In this document: positions 11,700-22,395 of the stretch, piece by piece
Layout of the letters: every line of letters starts with the position of its first letter
Position numbering within the stretch: the stretch's first letter is position 1
NCBI RefSeq assembly: GCF_020360975.1
Contig: NW_025408667.1
Location: 3,286,001-3,350,000, forward strand
DNA length: 64,000 bases
Direction: 5' to 3'
Source: Hirsutella rhossiliensis
Taxonomy: Eukaryota; Ascomycota; Sordariomycetes; Hypocreales; Ophiocordycipitaceae
Translations under genes and position numbers: made by a program
Notes under the pieces: model-generated
Seen by the model: the letters and a program-made list of their open reading frames with translations, nothing else
Told to the model about the DNA's origin: nothing
The model's database searches: none

Positions 11700-12106
11700 G
11701 TTCCCACTAACACGGGGCAAATGGGACCCGTAAAACGTAAATCTAACTATTCTTTATCTAAACCCCCGAGAAGACTATAGGGCCACGCTATAACTAGCAC
11801 GCGGCTAGGCAAAGAAGGTGTAAAGCTGCTATAGCTATCTTACTTATTCTTTCCCTAAATACTTCCCTTACCGGAGATCTAATAAGTTTTATCTATTTCC
11901 TTGTTTTTCCTTTTACTAACCCCTATTATTTCCCGACACCTAGCACTAGGCCGATACTCTACTTATAGGACTATTTACCTAGTTTTTATTTTTATTTTAC
12001 TTTCCTTCTTTACTAGCTAAGAAGAGTCTATAGATAAGCCTATAAGCTAAATATTAACCCCCGTAGTAAGTAATATAAACTTAGGTAATATTATCGATAG
12101 GAATAG
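11700..12106. other. RIP-affected DNA upstream of the bZIP remnant
   Basis: Pyrimidine-rich runs (for example near 11890-12010) and many TA steps. It could be the former promoter and leader of the bZIP gene, but no TATA box or start codon can be assigned with confidence. Confidence 0.3.
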
Positions 12107-12658
12107 CCTTTTTTAATACGAGACTCCGTCTCTCTTTCTCTGCTCTAGTAGAAGAATAGCTTAGTCCGAATTCGAGATAATTAAAGGGGATCGCGCGCCT
12201 AACGGAGAGAGTATATCTAGGAGCTCGAACTGCGACTTAGAGTATACGAGCTCTAGGGCATCGAGGCTTCGACCGAGATCTAGATAGCCGCGAGGAGAGT
12301 AGCCGAGGAGAATAAGCGGCTACGGGAGCTTCTTAATAGGCATAGCTTTAGTAATAGTTATATTGCCTATTTCTTGCAGTTAGAGACTTTCGAGCCGCTT
12401 AATGCCGACTAAGGCCATCCTTTTCGCGCGGGCGACCCCGGGGCCGCCGTCCAGTTACTAGAACAGCTCTTAGTGCCATGTCGAGTAGCAAGTCTAGATT
12501 AAGACTTCTCCCTTGCCGAGATAGTTATGTCGGGAGCCCTCCACTACTAGCGGGTCGACGACAAGGTCGTCTATCTGGGAGTCGTCGCAGCTCACGACGT
12601 CCTACGGTTATTAACATCATAGGGCATGGCTACCGTAGTCATAGGCTTAGGGGTTTAA
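12107..12658 (+). pseudogene. bZIP transcription factor gene, RIP-killed
   Basis: Frame 2 reads without a frameshift if TAA/TAG are taken as mutated Gln codons. The basic region has N-x7-R spacing (IRDN, then SRA and RREYI, about 12167-12220). It is followed by leucine-rich heptads (ELELRLRVYEL, then ASTEI, RRVAEENKRLRELLNRH, about 12220-12345) and a tail with GDPGAAVQLLEQLL (about 12430-12470). This is the layout of fungal bZIP regulators. A single-copy gene is not normally a RIP target, so either it was duplicated or mutation leaked in from adjacent repeats. It is not functional as read. bZIP class is confident; the particular regulator is not identified. Confidence 0.72.
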
Positions 12659-12659
12659 T

Positions 12660-13391
12660 CTAAATACCTACTTATAACCCCGTTAAGTCGTGCGAGCACC
12701 ACGCGACAAGGCAGTGTTTATTGTAAGCATCCGTCTCCGTCGATGCTAGAGAGTCCCGGCCAACTTATGGCCATAACATAGGCTATGCATATATATAGGA
12801 AGGTCGGGAGATGGCGAAGCCTTTAGCGTACGAATCCTTATAACAGGGAACGGTTACCCTCCTCGGAATTAGCCTTAGAAGAAGAAGGTAACCTCTATAA
12901 GACCTATATCGGAGTAAGCGGCTCTAGGACGTGGTCTAACTAACCAACCGACTCGCTACCCCTCTTATTAGGGAAACTTAGTAAGGTGGGATAAGGTCTA
13001 TTTACTTTGCAGGCTTAGACCCGTTATATAGGCTATTGGTGATGCTTCCGCCTATAGCAAGGGTCGAAGGAGAGCCTATAGATTCGCCCCGTAGGGTGGG
13101 AAAAGCGAGATATCGCGATACTTCTAAGCTCCGTCTAAGTATCGATTTATAAATTATATAGTCCTAGGCGCAGTTTCGTTTCTTATCTATATAGGGGCAG
13201 CCGGGCACCTTAACCGCGATTTATAGTCAGTGTGCGATTAGGGGCATAAATACGGTTCGGAGCCGCTATTTATAATACGCCTTATACTTAGCCCCATCCT
13301 ATCCCTCTACTTACGAGGCGTTAGCAAAAACTAGACCGCTGGTCTAGATGCTTATTAATCTAGCTATTATACTGTCTTTCCTAGTGCTTCT
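12660..13391. other. Non-coding, includes right copy of the 11505 repeat
   Basis: 12877-12953 matches blocks of 11505-11690. The remainder is TA-rich with no supportable gene. The last bases before 13400 form the left half of the MITE target duplication. Confidence 0.45.
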
Positions 13392-13399
13392 ACTAACTA

Positions 13400-13712
13400 T
13401 AGGGTGGTTATCGATACGATCGATACGATATCGATACCGACTAGCGATATCGATCGATATCGATATATATAGACTATCTAATTTCCCGTATATATATAAC
13501 TAAAAGAAGTAAGTCCTACCGTTATCGGTTTAAGCTAAACTCGTTTTTAGGTCCTATTTCTAAAATTATAATATATATAGTAGCTCTATCTAGGGAAAAC
13601 GGACCGGATAAAGGTCGGATTAACTACTATCGATATCGTTCGATATCGATCTTTATATCGATATAATATCGATTAGCGGTTAAATCGATATCGATATCGA
13701 CTAACTACCTTA
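13400..13712. mobile_element. hAT-type MITE filled with ATCGAT/GATATC repeats, RIP-mutated
   Basis: The ends TAGGGTGGTT and AACTACCTTA are RIP forms of a CAGGGTGG-type hAT terminus. An exact 8-bp duplication, ACTAACTA, flanks the element at 13392-13399 and 13713-13720. The 313-bp body has no coding capacity and is dominated by overlapping ATCGAT and GATATC palindromes near both ends. A non-RIPped partial copy lies at 25913-26077. It is presumably mobilised in trans by a hAT transposase. Confidence 0.88.
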
Positions 13713-13720
13713 ACTAACTA

Positions 13721-14377
13721 TATAATTTATTTAGTCTTAACTATATACTCTACCTTCTAGGAGACGATATCGTATGCTAAATTTCCTCCTTTTAGCTCCT
13801 CTATATATTCGAAAGATTCTTCGGCTACCTAAGAATAGCCCGATCCCTACTCTAACGTTACCGTAGCCGCTTAACGGCCCCGTTTCTAGGGTAATAGTAA
13901 GAATAATAAAGGGGTCCTAGTTAGTACTATAGGCAAGTTAAATATTACGAGTAAGCGTAACCCTAAGATAGTATATATCGAAAAGTATTTTAAGGTAATA
14001 GTTTTAGAGTTAATAGTAGTTTATATTACTATTAGCACTCTGCCTATAGCTACTTCCTTTCGCTAAGCATCCTAAGTTTAGGCAACGCGTAGATGCCTAG
14101 TTTAGATCGATGCTGCTCTAAGTTATTCTTCTATAGTAAAAGGGTAACGTATAGGTGCCTTCTAAAGTAGTAAATAAAGCCTTACCTTCCGCGTAAATTA
14201 TCTCGTATATATAACCTTTAGTTTAGCGATACTTTTCTTAACCGACGTGCCTATACTAATTCACGTAAATTCCGCTAGTCACCTAAAATTTATACTCTAA
14301 AGAAGGACTTCTTTAGACTTATAAAGGGCTCGCCGAGGGTTACCGAGAGTACTAATACTCGTATATAGAATTAATTT
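13721..14377. other. RIP-affected DNA, nothing recognised
   Basis: TA-rich sequence with many stops in all frames. It may be the upstream part of the repeat that continues at 14378. Confidence 0.35.
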
Positions 14378-14805
14378 TTAATAGAGGAGGCAGCTAAGGA
14401 CTACTATTATTAAAAAGGCTAGTAAGGATACTAAATCTTATACTCTTCGCTTTAAGATTAGTAAGTACGTCGCTTCTTACGCCCTTCTTTCCTAGGAGCT
14501 TGCTATTATAGCGAGCCTCGAGAGGAATATAAAGAGAATCTTATTATAATTTAAACCGGCTTATAAAGAGAAAGGCTAAAGTTTAGTTTAACTTATTTAT
14601 CTTCTCTATTATCGATAGAACCGCTAGTCTCGACTCCTTCGTATATATTAGATATCACGACCTAAAATATAAGTCTAGGAGGACTATTTTCCTTCTCCTT
14701 ACTATAGGACAAAGAATTATAAAGATCTCTAGGTGCGAGCACCGGATACGTATTCGCTGTTAGTGGCTCTGCAATCTCGCCCTGCGCCTATTTATCGTAA
14801 CGACC
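14378..14805 (+). repeat. Degenerate repeat of unknown nature, copy 2 (uninterrupted)
   Basis: Aligns with 7540-7997 plus 10644-10685 and therefore shows the sequence before the hAT at 8006 inserted. It is more RIP-mutated than copy 1. No product recognised. Confidence 0.5.
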
Positions 14806-15112
14806 AATACTATTATATTGAGTGTAAGGAGCACAATCACAACGAAACAGAGAGTAAATAACGGGGGCTAGTAATGCAATTGTTGATCTCTTAAGAGCTC
14901 CTCTAGGGGGCTGTGGTTATCCCCGCATCCTTATATAGGTTCTGCCGCGCGTCGCGATCCCTACTTCGGTTTTAGACGACGCAACCTAGGTCTCTAAGCG
15001 CGTGATAATTATTAATTTCGTCGTACTTCTTTATTTACTCTAGGGCCAACGCCTTAATAAATTCGTCGATCATCGTCTCGATCTTATTTAACTTCTCGTC
15101 TAAGGGGCCGGT
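14806..15112. other. Short unannotated stretch ending in the hAT target duplication
   Basis: No gene seen. The last 8 bases GGGCCGGT (15105-15112) are duplicated at 17848-17855 around the next element. Confidence 0.4.
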
Positions 15113-17847
15113 TAGTATAGTTTTCGATCTAGTTAATCCTAATTAATCGATATTAATAGATTAATTAAATTAACTAGTAAGATTATTAATCTTATTAATC
15201 TATATAGTACTATAACTACTATAAAGGCGCTACTAATTTAATAATTTATTTTAGCGGGATAACTAGGTAAAGGAGCGCTATAGCGTAGTATTTAAAAGGA
15301 TGCTTAATTAACTACTCCGTACTATCGTCTTTATAGTCTAATATAAGGACTTCGATACTAACTCTTTATATATTCTAGTACTTTAATAGTTTCTACCGAT
15401 AATTACGCTCTATCCTATAAGATTATATAACGCGCTCTTAAAAAAACTTACTCTACCTTATTATTTATTACTAGAATTAAAAGGATATTAATTACTATAA
15501 TCGAAAGCTATAAAAAGCGTATTTATTATTAGTCTTATAGCTACTACTTAATAGTAGTTATCTTACCGAGCTTATATAGTTCTTAGTTATAATAATTATC
15601 GAACTTATCTTAGCTTTATAGCCGATAGTAATCCTTTAGGCCTCGCGCGATCTTATTAAATATAGATACTAGCTCTTAGGTCTCTAGACTAGCTTTAGCT
15701 TCGTACGATAGTATAGCACTAAGATTACTATCCTAATAGCTCCGCTAAAGCTCCTTAATATTACTAATCGCTTTCTTTTACTAGGATACTTTCTAGTTAC
15801 TTTAGATATACTTTATACGAAAATCTAGATTAAGTATAATACTAGTAGTATAAAAAGGAGAGTCGTTTATCTTACTATAATACTTATTAAGGGTCTCTTA
15901 GCTACTCTAAATCTATAAATAGAGCTCCTTATTAGCCTTAAATTTAAGTAGAGCTCCTTTAAGGTGCCTAATTAGTATATTTATAGTAAAGAGTATAAAG
16001 TCGATTATTATATTATATCCTTAGTAATATAAAGTTACCTCTTAGAATAGTACTAAAAACGTCTAGACCGTTCGAATCTTCTATTAGTCTAAAAGGGAAA
16101 GAAAGTTATCTTTAAGGTTATCTTAATAAGCTTTATAGAATCTATTAATCTTTCCTTTATACTAAAATATAACCTTATATATATTAGTCTAGCTATTCTA
16201 TTTTATACGATTATCTAGCGGAACTAGTCGCCCTACTAGCTTAATAAAAGCTTAGGTACGGCCGCTTAATGCTCGAATAAAGATAATAATATTATAAAGC
16301 TTACTAAGTAGACCTATTTTCCGGAATAACTATTATAAGGATTTATTAGTAGATCTAGCTATACTATCCCGAGCTATAATCTCCTACTCTTTATATAAGT
16401 TTAACTCCTCTATTTATATAGAGTTATAAAAGAGGAAGGCCTAGATAGCTAAGTTAATAATATAGCTAACGTAATATATATAGTAAATAACTAGATCCTA
16501 ATTAATGCCCTATTATTTAAGGTATTTACCTATCGTATAGTAAAGTATATTATTAGAGCTTACGTTATTACTAATAATAGATCTAACCTTTCGAAAGATA
16601 CTATAGTCCTTAAGGACTAGTAGTATAGCGTAGAATTACTTTAATTTAAAGTAGCTAAGAATCCTACGAAAACTAATAAGAAGCCTAGATAATTTATCCT
16701 AGTCTTATATAATAAAGTAAGTATAGATTCTAAGAAAAAGAAGCCCGTTTAAAGAAGTCTATATATTAACTACTAAATAAATACTTAAACTTAATAATTA
16801 AAGCGCCTTCTATATAAGATCCTTTTAAGATTTATATATTATATAGATCGCTTTCCTAATCTTAGAGTATATAGTTATAATATATCTATCTACTTCTAGA
16901 TTAAGTACTTTATAGAGGGCGTAAAACTTAGGCTATTTAACGATATAAAAAGATAGATTTCGCGCGACGATTAATATAGTAAGTGCCTCTATAATAATTT
17001 CCTTATTAAGCACCTTATAAAAGATAGTTATTAATTACCTCCGTTTACCTCGTTAATATAGCCTTAAGGTAAAGCTATTTAAGCTACTTAAATACCGTAT
17101 TTAGAATATAAGGTACTTTTACTATAATAATCCTATAAATCTTTATAAGGTGCGCTTAAAAGGTATTACTCGCTTAGTATCGATAGCTATCTATATAATA
17201 CTTATAATAAAAGAGTCGGTTTTTACTAGCTTTATTAAGTTTATATAGTCTTAGTAAACGATAATATTCCTTAGTTATAATTACTAAAGTACCTCTTATA
17301 TTTCTAGATATAATATTTATATTAGTTTTATTTAAATTATCGATAGAAAGTATTATAAAAGATAAATTAAGTTTAGTTTCTATAATAAATATTAAAAAGA
17401 GCGTAGTATTTAACTTATAGAATAGATAGTATATAAAGTATAAAGTTAATAGATTACCTATATAAATCTACTATTTACTTAAAAGATAGGGGGGGGGGTT
17501 CCGGCTAGTAGTATAATTACTTTAGGTAATTAAAATAAGATAATTTCTAGATAAGCGCGTAATTATCGATCTTTATTTACCGATAATAGGGATTACCGGC
17601 GCTCGGATTAAATAAAGTTTAATCCGTTAATCCTTACGGCGCTATAATCCGCCGTTTAAGGCACCGCCCCCTAATTTAATTTATTAGCTAGATAACGGGG
17701 CTAGTAACTAGCAGAAGCCAATAAGAGATAGCAGAGGAACGCTACGCGGATTAACTAGGATTAATAATCCGGTGGTTAATTTAATTTAATTTAATCCGCG
17801 ATATTAATTAATTAGATTAATAAGGGTCTAGATTGAAAACCACACTG
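15113..17847 (-). mobile_element. hAT DNA transposon, complete ends, heavily RIP-mutated
   Basis: The left end TAGTATAGTTTTCGATCTAG and the right end (read inward) CAGTGTGGTTTTCAATCTAG are inverted copies that differ by RIP-type changes and one further G-to-A. An exact 8-bp duplication GGGCCGGT flanks at 15105-15112 and 17848-17855. The element is 2735 bp. Its interior is among the most AT-rich DNA in the window, while the sequence immediately right of the duplication is of normal composition. So mutation stopped sharply at the right border. Confidence 0.92.
15500..17300 (-). pseudogene. hAT transposase, RIP-killed
   Basis: The minus strand of 15560-16280 reads, with stops at expected Trp/Gln codons, LVGRLVPLDN then RIK*NS* (expected R-W-N-S-W), YKGKINRFY, IRHLKGALLKFKANKELY and NKYYSKINDSPF. 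This is the hAT catalytic-core to C-terminal part, similar in order to the transposase at 8251-10325. The outer limits are approximate because the ends are too mutated to place. Confidence 0.75.
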
Positions 17848-18062
17848 GGGCCGGTGACATTGCCCGTGGGCTCGGTGATGTTGCCCCGTTGTTTATTGAT
17901 GACGTAGACGCCACTAACTTCTTCACTGGCGCTTCTAATAGACCTCCTAGGTCTGATAATGTTGTTCTCGCTCCGGAATCGATCAACAGTCGTCGCGATC
18001 CGGTGGCCTTAATCTAGCCAGATGAGTTCAGGCTTCAAGGAGAGCATTACACTCGCTGCACT

Positions 18063-18340
18063 GTGCTGGCAAGAGGTCCTAAATTAACAAAGAAGCGAAC
18101 GTCCGTTATCTGGTTATACGGTGAGGACCTGAAGTCAAAAAGAGACGATAAACGTGTCTGGTACTGCTATCTCGGCGAGAAGCAGCGTCGTCAACAAGAC
18201 CTCCTAGTCATCTTAAGTGGTAATTCTACAGCACTTGACCATATCCACTCGAAATATGATATCAATAAGTCTATTGCGGAGCATAAGAGCTTCCGAGGAG
18301 ACTCGGTTGACTCGAGCCAGCCCTCGATATCTGACTACCA
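18063..18340 (+). pseudogene. hAT transposase N-terminal fragment with decayed BED finger
   Basis: Reads GPKLTKKRTSVIWLYGEDLK, then RVWYCYLGEKQRRQQ and STALDHIHSKYDINKS. W-Y-C-Y-L followed by an H-x4-H-like stretch is the layout of a BED-type zinc finger of hAT transposases; the expected second Cys is Gly. Homology ends near 18340, where LINE sequence begins in the same open frame (to 18467). It is on the opposite strand to the hAT fragment at 19906, so the two are separate remnants or an inversion product. Confidence 0.65.
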
Positions 18341-18344
18341 AGGC

Positions 18345-18670
18345 AGGGTGCATGGTGGAGAAGCTATCGTACCAAGCGAGGTCCACAACGCTTCGTCTGG
18401 CGCTCGTCCAATAGCAGCATCGTGGGCAGCGTCCAGAAGGGGTTGGAAAATACTCGAAGCGCATTGACAAGGCGCTGCCGGGTAAGCACACCCGCGCCCT
18501 ATACGATTCGCTGAAAAGAAAAGAATCGGACGTTCTAGCCCAGCTTCGGACTGGCATGACGCGATTGAACAGTTATCTTCACACGATAGGAGCAGCAGAG
18601 TCGGACCTGTGTAAGTGTGGACAAGCAGCGTGGGCTGCCCGCTCCGGCGTGTGGAGCATCGAATAAGCCA
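18345..18670 (+). pseudogene. LINE ORF2 C-terminal fragment
   Basis: Reads RIDKALPGKHTRALYDSLKR then LAQLRTGMTRLNSYLHTIGA and SDLCKCGQA. This is the region after RNase H in Tad1-type LINE ORF2, ending in a Cys-rich zinc-finger-like segment (C-x-C). 18361-18525 is repeated in inverted orientation at 22864-23030, on the other side of the P450 gene. Not RIP-mutated. Confidence 0.75.
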
Positions 18671-19065
18671 CTGCCAAGCGATTGAACGAAAATTGTACAG
18701 CCGCTGCATTTTTTTGCTACCGCAATACTTGTGATATCCTGGCTTACACGCGTCGCCAAGTTGTAGCGTATTCAGGAATCTGGTGCACTAGTCTACGCTT
18801 CAAAGTCTTCTATGCTGCGCGAAATACATATCGTGTAATTTTTTTCGGCCCTTCCATAATCTGCAGATACTCACCTCCCATGCTCTTTGAACTCTTCAAA
18901 TAACAAAAATCGCGAATTTTGCTTCGAGACGCGAAATTACAGTACTTACTGTATCACGCATCGAGGAGAAAATTAACTTACCAGTTGCTTGCCGTAGGTA
19001 CATCTCTTGACCGTACCGTACTTGCGTTTTGGGGAGAGGTTTCTGTCGGCTAGTATAGGCACCGC
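18671..19065. other. Non-coding stretch, nothing recognised
   Basis: Ordinary composition. No supportable gene or terminal repeat. Confidence 0.35.
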
Positions 19066-19400
19066 TGTTAGTAGGTCACCTGAAGGATCAAGGGAGGGCC
19101 ACCTGAAGGATCATTATGAGGCCATGTATCGGGGACCCATAAAGACCTCACGTATGGGGCCAGCTTGGTGCCTATGTAAGTCACCTGAGGGTCCCTCTGA
19201 CTACGGCATAAATAGGGCCCAGTGGCCGCTTCTTTCCAGCTAGATCATGCATCTTTATCCCTTCTTGTGCTGCCCCTACCTCATGAGTACCAGAATAACA
19301 GTCCATCGACAGTTTCTATCCCCCTTGTCTCTTACGGTCTGTGACTGACTCACTCTGTCCCGTCCGCCCTAACGGCCATCAGGTGCACAGCCTCTGAAGC
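19066..19400 (+). repeat. Possible LTR fragment with repeated CACCTGAAGGATCA motif
   Basis: TCACCTGAAGGATCA (19076-19090), CCACCTGAAGGATCA (19099-19113) and TCACCTGAGGGTC (near 19181) are related direct repeats. They are followed by a TATA-like CATAAATAGG (about 19207). A TG start at 19066 and promoter-like content suggest an LTR, but no target duplication or internal domain was found. Confidence 0.3.
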
Positions 19401-19703
19401 AGCTTAGCGTCACTTGATCAATCATACGCGCATCCCAGAGTTATTGATTGTTCTAAGCTCCAGTTCTCATTGGTCAGAATCGCTTCTACTAAGAGGACAA
19501 AGGACAAGCCAACGATGGCGCCATCCAGACGTGCGCCGTCTCTCGAGACATACATGAAGTTTGTGCAAAAGCGCCTGCCGGCTGAATTCTGCCTCTTCCT
19601 GGTACAAGACCAGCTCAAACGGAAATAAAAGTGTACACTATATGACATAGTAAATTCAGGACAATAAGGAGCACTTCAGCGCTCATTGTCTCCACAGGAG
19701 TAG

Positions 19704-20604
19704 CAGTGTGGCTAACAAACCGACCGACTCAGACCTGCCCCTCCGGTCGGTCGGTCTGGGTTTTGAGCACCGGTCGGTCTGGGTCTGAAGGTGGTCTGAA
19801 GGTGGTCTGATTACTTAATTTGCTACAAGAAGTCACACCTTGATGTGCATCTTTTCCGGAGTATTCTCTGCCCAAATTACACGTCAGGTATCTTGCCACT
19901 TTGTGCTACTCTACCAGGCCTCTGGATAACCATTGCTTTTGAAGCTGATCTGCCTCCACAGTGTCCACTGACAGTTTATTGCGCTCGTCCGTGATCAGTC
20001 TCTTGGTCTGGCTAAAGACTCTCTCGCATTCAGCGCTCATGATGGGAATCGAGAATAGGTCGAGCGCCATTCGATACAGCACTGGGTATTCAAGCTGATG
20101 CTGATTCCACCAATCGAGCGGATCGGCGACGTCGAGATCTTGTATGTAAATTGGCCGAGTTTGGAACAAATCAAGCTCAGTGACGGTTCTGGGTCTCCTC
20201 CGCTGCACATTGAGAGAAGTGACTGACCTCTTGCCGAACGAGCTATAGTCATTGTCGGCGCTAGCTTCCTCCTTATCGGATTCGTCGTCCAAAAGCCCTG
20301 TCTGGGCCTGTATCTCGACCTCCGCCTGTCGTCGATATTCCTCGAAAAGATCACTTACCGCTCTTTTCATGTCGCTGTACCATTCCGGTTTGTACATTGC
20401 CTCAGACCAGTGTCGCTCAAAGTAGTCGTATCCGTAAGAAGGGTGAAGCGCAAGCGCCGCGCGATACACAGGGGTCCGATCGGTCTTCACGTAGTAGTCC
20501 TCCAGTTTCGCCCAACCACAGTCGATTCCTGATTTGAAGTGAGAGGCATCCTCGTGTCGAGTCAACTCTGCGGCTTGCTTGAATTTGATGAAGAGATAAT
20601 CCAT
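19704..20604 (-). mobile_element. 5'-truncated hAT element, 3' end intact
   Basis: CAGTGTGGCTAAC at 19704 is a hAT-type terminus. Subterminal repeats follow: CGGTCGGTCTGGGT twice (near 19750 and 19772) and GAAGGTGGTCT twice (near 19788 and 19798). The coding fragment reads leftward and the other end is missing: the P450 stop codon lies only 57 bp beyond it. The expected right-hand 8-bp duplication (AGGAGTAG on the left) was not found near the junction. Confidence 0.7.
19906..20604 (-). pseudogene. hAT transposase C-terminal part (232 codons)
   Basis: An open frame starting MDYLFIKFKQAAELTRHEDA. It contains WAKLEDYYVKTDRTPVYRAA, a charged linker, and the dimerisation domain WWNQHQLEYPVLYRMALDLF with IPIMSAECERVFSQTKRLIT. 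This is roughly the last third of a hAT transposase; the BED finger and first catalytic part are absent. Open and not RIP-mutated, but unlikely to be active alone. It could persist as an untranslated remnant or as part of the P450 3' flank. Confidence 0.85.
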
Positions 20605-20627
20605 TGTCTTCAGAGTTTTTCTTTCCC

Positions 20628-20633
20628 TTTATT
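20628..20633 (-). terminator. AATAAA polyadenylation signal for the P450 gene
   Basis: AATAAA on the minus strand, about 29 nt after the P450 stop codon. It lies in the 57-bp gap between the P450 stop and the hAT fragment. Confidence 0.5.
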
Positions 20634-20661
20634 TTCAGCTCCAGCGAGAAAAAGTAGTCCG

Positions 20662-22395
20662 CTAGACGTGGACTGCAATGGCTTCGATAAAACTTGCGTG
20701 GCCTGGTTCCCAAAGCTGCTCGTCGACAATACTGTGAACAAGATCCGCATGCTTTGCGCTCCTGGGTACAATTCTGTAAGGAAACTTTTTCGGGTGATTA
20801 ATCGTACCTGGCTGTCCCTCCAGTCTGGCTTCGATTGCAAGACCCTTCGTATCCACTGCCTCCTTGATGTCGAATACCGCCAGACTCTGAGCAATAGATA
20901 AGAAGATGACCGAGTCCGCAAAATATCGTCCAGGGCATATGCGACGTCCAAAGCCAAACGTTACGGACTTGGGGTCAGGCTCGTTGCGGGGATCAAGATA
21001 TCGCTCCGGGTCGAAACAGCTCGGTTGAGCGTAGACCGCCGGATCGTGACAAAACCACCATATCGCCGGAAGAATATATGAGCCCCTTGGAATCAAATAT
21101 CCATCGTAGTCGATATCGACCTCTGCCACATGCACCAGACCCATAGGCCCGATAGGAGACCAGCGATATACTTCTTTCACCATGCTGTCAATATACGGCA
21201 GGCTGGCCCTGTCTGCGGGCCCAGGAAGTCGATCGGTGCCAATCACTCGGGTAAGCTCTTCTTGAGCCCTATGCTGGACCTCTGGAAACATAACCATTGC
21301 TAAAAAGAAAGCTGCCATAGTTGCCACAGTAGTATCGGCGGCTCCACCGTATAGAGAGGCCGCTGTCCATTTTATATCCTCGTCGAGAAATTGTTCTTTC
21401 TCTCTTTCTTGATCGCCACTGGTGCCCTGTTCAATGACTTGGGATACGAAGGACGGCTTGTGATTACCCAACTTCATCTGCTGCCGAACGAAAGAGAACG
21501 GGACTTCAGCGACGGCTTGAACAACTTTCTCGAACTGTCGAGCGGTCTTTTTGAATCTGGCGCCGGGAAATCTATCCGGGAGGTACCTTAAGGCAGGGAA
21601 AATATCAACTACCCATGACAGAGGAACGATTGCGGCCGAGAAGTTATTCATTGAGCGCATAATCAAGTTTACCAGAGGATCAGTTTCGTTGGGCTCGATG
21701 GCGTACCCGTACGCCATTTGAAGGCTTATAGCGGCCATCTCGCTATGGTCAATCATTAGCCAAAATGGACCATTGACAAGATGGTTGCTGTATGCACTAG
21801 AATTGATGTTGCAACATTCATTGTGCTTTTCAAGACTCGGGGATCCATGCCTTTCAATATGTTTATGTAGGCATTCAGGTTGATCCAAAACCCGTGCAAG
21901 AAATCGTCGCACCTCAATCGCCTGAATGTCGTGATATTGGGCTACTTTCAATTCCGAACCTAGGTGCTTATGCATCATCTTTCGACGACGGCGAAAATTA
22001 TCGTTATATTGCTGACTGGCTATGTCCTTGTCGAAGCCGCATAATCTATGTGCAAATTGAAGATAAGGCCGTGCCGATGTCTTCGCCGATATCTTTTCTA
22101 GAAGGTGGTGTGCTGCTTTCTTGCTGTGTATCACGACGACCGTCTGGCCCATGACAGTAATCGAGCTGTTCGGCCCATACTCATCTTTATGCTTAAACCA
22201 GTGCTGGTACTCGGGCACTTTGCTGGGTGGAAGGTCCATGACATTTCCAACAATTGGAAACGGCCTTGGGCCTGGTGGGAGTGGTGATCGAGTCTTCCGC
22301 CAAAGTCTGGATCCGTAGATACAGAGGCAGACCAAGGCCAAGAGGCAGCCCAGCATTTCAAATGAGCATGTCATGCTGTGTAATTGTACTGGCAT
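20662..22395 (-). CDS. Cytochrome P450 monooxygenase
   Basis: A 577-residue open frame with every P450 landmark: an N-terminal membrane anchor (about 12-28, LGCLLALVCLCIYG), a proline-rich hinge (LPPGPRPFPIVGN, 39-51), I-helix oxygen-binding motif GGAADTT (350-356), ExxR (E408-R411), PER motif (FDPERYLD, 461-468) and the heme loop FGFGRRICPG with Cys487. It is expected to be ER-anchored and to use NADPH-P450 reductase. It resembles fungal P450s annotated as O-methylsterigmatocystin oxidoreductase-like, but the substrate is unknown and no biosynthetic neighbours are present. Residues 183-217 have no counterpart in the family and look like a retained intron: 108 nt (21743-21850), GC-AG ends, CTAAT branch site 11 nt before the acceptor, divisible by three. 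Splicing would give 541 residues. No RIP signs, so this appears to be the one intact host gene here. Confidence 0.93.
   Translation of the reverse strand: MPVQLHSMTCSFEMLGCLLALVCLCIYGSRLWRKTRSPLPPGPRPFPIVGNVMDLPPSKVPEYQHWFKHKDEYGPNSSITVMGQTVVVIHSKKAAHHLLEKISAKTSARPYLQFAHRLCGFDKDIASQQYNDNFRRRRKMMHKHLGSELKVAQYHDIQAIEVRRFLARVLDQPECLHKHIERHGSPSLEKHNECCNINSSAYSNHLVNGPFWLMIDHSEMAAISLQMAYGYAIEPNETDPLVNLIMRSMNNFSAAIVPLSWVVDIFPALRYLPDRFPGARFKKTARQFEKVVQAVAEVPFSFVRQQMKLGNHKPSFVSQVIEQGTSGDQEREKEQFLDEDIKWTAASLYGGAADTTVATMAAFFLAMVMFPEVQHRAQEELTRVIGTDRLPGPADRASLPYIDSMVKEVYRWSPIGPMGLVHVAEVDIDYDGYLIPRGSYILPAIWWFCHDPAVYAQPSCFDPERYLDPRNEPDPKSVTFGFGRRICPGRYFADSVIFLSIAQSLAVFDIKEAVDTKGLAIEARLEGQPGTINHPKKFPYRIVPRSAKHADLVHSIVDEQLWEPGHASFIEAIAVHV

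Noticed and set aside
13400..13712. Regular short repeats suggesting a CRISPR-like array
   Set aside because: Units are overlapping 6-bp palindromes without unique spacers, and the whole has MITE ends with an 8-bp TSD in a fungal context.
17856..18062. Upstream exon of the hAT fragment at 18063
   Set aside because: Translation gives no hAT-like sequence and contains stops; left unassigned.
19704..19830. Tandem repeat array at the hAT end as a satellite
   Set aside because: Two to three short motif copies next to a hAT terminus are typical subterminal transposase-binding repeats.
20662..22395. P450 as part of a secondary-metabolite gene cluster
   Set aside because: No synthase, transporter, regulator or other tailoring gene is present; all neighbours are transposon remnants.
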